DNA of 28,375 nucleotides from Pseudopyrenochaeta lycopersici (lineage: Eukaryota > Ascomycota > Dothideomycetes > Pleosporales > Pseudopyrenochaetaceae). The stretch spans positions 1 to 28,375 of the forward strand of contig NHZP01000174.1 in the NCBI GenBank assembly GCA_003313425.1, written 5' to 3'. Shown here piece by piece: positions 26,611 to 28,375 of the stretch (position 1 is its first letter; each line of letters starts with the position of its first letter). The notes beneath the pieces were generated by a model. That model was not told the DNA's origin, ran no database searches, and worked only from the letters and a program-made list of their open reading frames with translations. Made by a program: the position numbers and the translations under genes.

Positions 26611-27465
26611 ATGGCTTATGGTGATGGAGTCACTTGTCGCAGGGTCGACGTTTTCAGAGCTGGTGACATTGTGTCCCGGATGATGTTCTGGAGAGAGTCA
26701 TTTTGTAGGGTCTGGCTGCAGAGTCAGCCTACGGGAGTTCCCTTAGCACCTTTCGAAGGAACTGAGATGGAGTTGTCTGTACTTACAGATCTTACACGCT
26801 GTATGCGTCTCCTTTCATTGGTTATGCATGGAGTATGCATAGTGCAGAGCTAACTAGGAAGTAGTATTCATGGAGCGCTCTGTCTCGATTACGTGCAAAG
26901 TCTCTACAGAAGAGTCTTTATCTTTGGAGTGGTGGCTCACGAAGGAAAGTGGCAAAGTCCCTCCGTGTTGTCCGAATGGTGAGGGAGTGTCGTGGCATCC
27001 TGCTCAACCCGTTATTGATGAAGGTGTGGTAACGCCGCGGCCGGTTGTGGCCCTTGTTTTACGTTTAATCGTGAGTACGGCGAATCGGCAACGGTAGCTA
27101 CGTCTGCGGATCTTAGTGTGGATGCATTGATTGTATTGCAGCGTAGGATTTGCCCTGACATTGTCAAGCTGTGTCAAGGGAACCTTCAGTGGGAAGGACT
27201 TAATATGTTCTATTTACTGGAGGGAGGCCTCTATTCAGGTGAACTGGATTGCGGTTGCAGTGCCAGTGTTGTTTGTCGCGCATGTCTTGATAAGCCAGCT
27301 GTCCAACGCAGGTTTGTGTTGAGGGATAGGTACTATTGTAAGCCTTTTAAGGGACAACCTGGGCATGGATGTGTTACAGATGCTATTGGGACAATGGGCG
27401 ATGGTCTTCCTTGGTTGATGTGCAATAGGGTGCGAATGTTGTGTTTGGAAGAGCGGGGAGTATGA
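26611..27465 (+). pseudogene. U9 gene, WWLTKESG family, one frame break
   Basis: Unrecognised family, the most complete copy at its C-terminus. Exon 1 (26611-26800, 63 codons plus one base) starts MAYGDGVTCRRVDVFRAGD and ends LTDLTRC; the frame is open further upstream through a hydrophobic stretch (FLFVVVATIVIEGLLYCLTFL) with no ATG, so a longer form is possible. The intron is 26801-26864 (64 bp): GTATGC, GCTAAC branch site, GTAG. Exon 2 opens LFMERSVSITCKV, matching VFMGRGISLTFSV of U1 residue for residue in position, then WWLTKESGKVPPCC, and stops at 27097. The next frame, open from about 27046, continues SADLSVDALIVLQRRI, LLEGGLYSGELDCGC, VVCRAC, QRRFVLRDRYY, GCVTDAIG, PWLMC and ends ERGV at 27465. 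A single indel between 27046 and 27097 would explain the break. Confidence 0.65.
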
Positions 27466-27503
27466 CGAGGAGTAATGTACTGGAGTGTACGGAGCTATAT
27501 TGT

Positions 27504-27704
27504 TAAGGGTGTGAGCCCTTCAGATGGAACATCGAATCTTCTCCAAGAAAAAATGCGTAAGTCCATTTTGTGTGTGGCTGACAGTCACGTTGGGTCACGT
27601 TGGGTGGCGCGGGGAGCGCAGACATGGGTTGTGATGGGCACGGCCCCTCCGACAACTTTCTAGTGTGGCGTTTTGCCTATATATGATTCCTTTCACTAGA
27701 AAGT
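27504..27704 (+). promoter_or_regulatory. Hairpin block and TATA-in-inverted-repeat ahead of U10
   Basis: AAGGG/CCCTT, AGAT with ATCT around GATGGAACATCGAA, AAATG(CGTAAGTC)CATTT, GTGGCT(GAC)AGTCAC, GCGC/GCGC, GGGC(ACG)GCCC, then CAACTTTCTAGTG facing CACTAGAAAGTTG with a nested GGCG/TGCC hairpin and TATATATG. Confidence 0.75.
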
Positions 27705-27940
27705 TGTCAAGTGGTCACCAGCCTCGTGCTGGTTACCCTTGCCACTTTACCGTTAAGCAGGGCCTGCTATTGGAGATAGCACCGGAGGGTTAGGCTTTTT
27801 AAAAGCCTAGAGGCGCTGCCCCCTGTAAGCGCTAGCCTTTTTGTCACGTGGAGCGGGAACACATGGAGTGGGCGGTTCATCGCTTGTTATGGAATGATCT
27901 TCTCTTGGCGTAGTCCAATTGCTGGATAGACGCTTTTCAA
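27690..27940 (+). ncRNA. U10 structured leader element, internally shortened
   Basis: AAGTGG/CCACTT and CCAGC/GCTGG; GCTAT(TGGAG)ATAGC; CC-GGA-GG; AGGCTT/AAGCCT, all covarying with other units. After CCCTGTAAGC the three-way junction and the two hairpins after it are missing: the sequence passes within about 40 bases to the ACATGGAGTGGGC box, GCG/CGC and TTCTCTTGGCG. Confidence 0.75.
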
Positions 27941-27981
27941 TATAAAAGTGGTTGCGCCACTGTGCAATCACGCAAGGAGTG
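27941..27981 (+). promoter_or_regulatory. U10 core promoter
   Basis: TATAAAAG at 27941, inverted repeat AGTGG(TTGCG)CCACT, then CACGCAAGGAG at 27969 (28 bases from TATA). Confidence 0.55.
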
Positions 27982-28087
27982 CGTTAAGGTATGTCCTTTT
28001 TTCTTCGGAGCGAAGGGTATGGAGTTAATATGATGAAGCTTAGATAAGCGTCATACGACAGTACATGTTGTACATAGCTTAGGTGCG

Positions 28088-28375
28088 ATGGATCGCTCTA
28101 CGGAGTGTTGTGGCAGCGGGAGCGTGGCATCTATTACTTCAGGTGTGCCGGTAGGGCCGCTTTCCACAGTGGATACGCTGAAGTTGTTAGAGGTGTATCT
28201 CAACGGTTTGTATCGTAGTGCGCGGCTGGCCAGTCGCTAATGGAGTCACAGACTTTGTGGTACGGTCTGTGTCTGTGACCTGCGTAGCTCGTGCAGAGTC
28301 TGTACAGTGGGCTCAACAAGGAGAGCGGGCAGCTGCCCCAGCGTTGTCGGGAGACAGAATGTTCGAGTTGTGTAT
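28088..28375 (+). pseudogene. U10 gene, TKESG family, cut by window end
   Basis: Exon 1 (28088-28205, 39 codons plus one base) starts MDRSTECCGSGSVASITSG and ends EVYLNG. The intron is 28206-28251 (46 bp): donor GTTTGT, GCTAAT branch site, acceptor CACAG. Exon 2 rejoins in frame as DFVVRSVSVTCVARAESVQW; one base later in another frame comes LNKESGQLPQRCRETEC. U10 has GTGGGCTC where U2 has GTGGCTC, so a single extra G in a G-run makes the frame break. The gene runs off the window. Confidence 0.55.

Larger units (their letters stand above)
13515..28375 (+). repeat. Tandem array of about 1575-bp gene-bearing units (U1-U10)
   Basis: The anchor CTTTCACTAG (one T shorter in U9) occurs at 13515, 15091, 16663, 18246, 19819, 21401, 22967, 24538, 26110 and 27690. 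The steps are 1576, 1572, 1583, 1573, 1582, 1566, 1571, 1572 and 1580 bp. All units point the same way. The first 300 bp and last 180 bp or so of each unit are clearly related; the middle, which holds a gene, is strongly diverged or unrelated. U10 is truncated by the window end. U1 lacks the left arm of the inverted repeat that precedes every other unit. Confidence 0.95.

Noticed and set aside
13515..28375. CRISPR array
   Set aside because: The repeat unit is 1.57 kb with genes; there are no short repeat-spacer patterns, and the window is eukaryotic.
13515..28375. Ribosomal or tRNA gene array
   Set aside because: I could find no rRNA core sequences, tRNA cloverleaf, or A/B boxes in the conserved leaders.
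13515..28375. Integrated multi-segment virus or ssDNA replicon
   Set aside because: The shared frame with variable genes resembles one, but there is no replication protein or polymerase and the genes have spliceosomal introns. Kept only as a comparison for constant length.

Overview
The window looks like a fungal chromosome end, most likely a filamentous ascomycete. The evidence is perfect TTAGGG repeats, a telomere-linked RecQ-type helicase gene with the zinc-finger N-terminus typical of fungi, TA-rich tracts that look like repeat-induced point mutation (RIP), and short spliceosomal introns (46-68 bp) with CTAAC/CTGAC branch points. All counts here were made by eye.

Left part (1-13514), subtelomere. 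A GAGGCA hexamer tract and the decayed 3' end of one telomere-linked helicase (257-1007) are followed by a TA-rich, C-poor zone (about 1010-2740) and an 81-bp tandem repeat that is best preserved next to the gene (to about 3215). One intact gene follows: a 1601-residue protein (3695-8500) with an N-terminal zinc finger, a possible tyrosine-recombinase-like middle, a RecQ helicase core and a cysteine-rich tail. Beyond it lie a 32-bp minisatellite, a 3.9-kb purine-rich desert with about twenty cytosines, telomere-like variant hexamers, and three perfect TTAGGG copies (13494-13511). From 3680 to 13514 I find no CT dinucleotide at all on the + strand, including the whole helicase gene. The void stops at the telomere repeat.

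Right part (13515-28375), a tandem array with quite different composition. Ten units (U1-U10, the last cut by the window end) repeat every 1566-1583 bp. Each full unit has: (a) a TATA box in the loop of an inverted repeat; (b) about 300 bp of closely packed hairpins whose stems differ between units by compensatory changes, so almost certainly a structured RNA; (c) in most units a second TATA box, a short inverted repeat and a CACGGAG box; (d) a small gene, usually with a first exon ending in phase 1 and a 46-68 bp intron; (e) an AT-rich 3' region, often with a strong stem-loop; (f) a second hairpin block leading into the next unit. U1, U2, U5, U7, U9 and U10 encode divergent members of one unrecognised protein family (motifs W[LI]TKESG, LSVET..VL.RRI, CxC..CxxC, SDAxG..WLxC), all with frame disruptions. 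U3, U4, U6 and U8 carry different, intact reading frames. I recognise neither the RNA nor the proteins. A constant frame around variable genes, with constant total length, suggests a cassette system that exchanges by recombination at a chromosome end. That function is inference.
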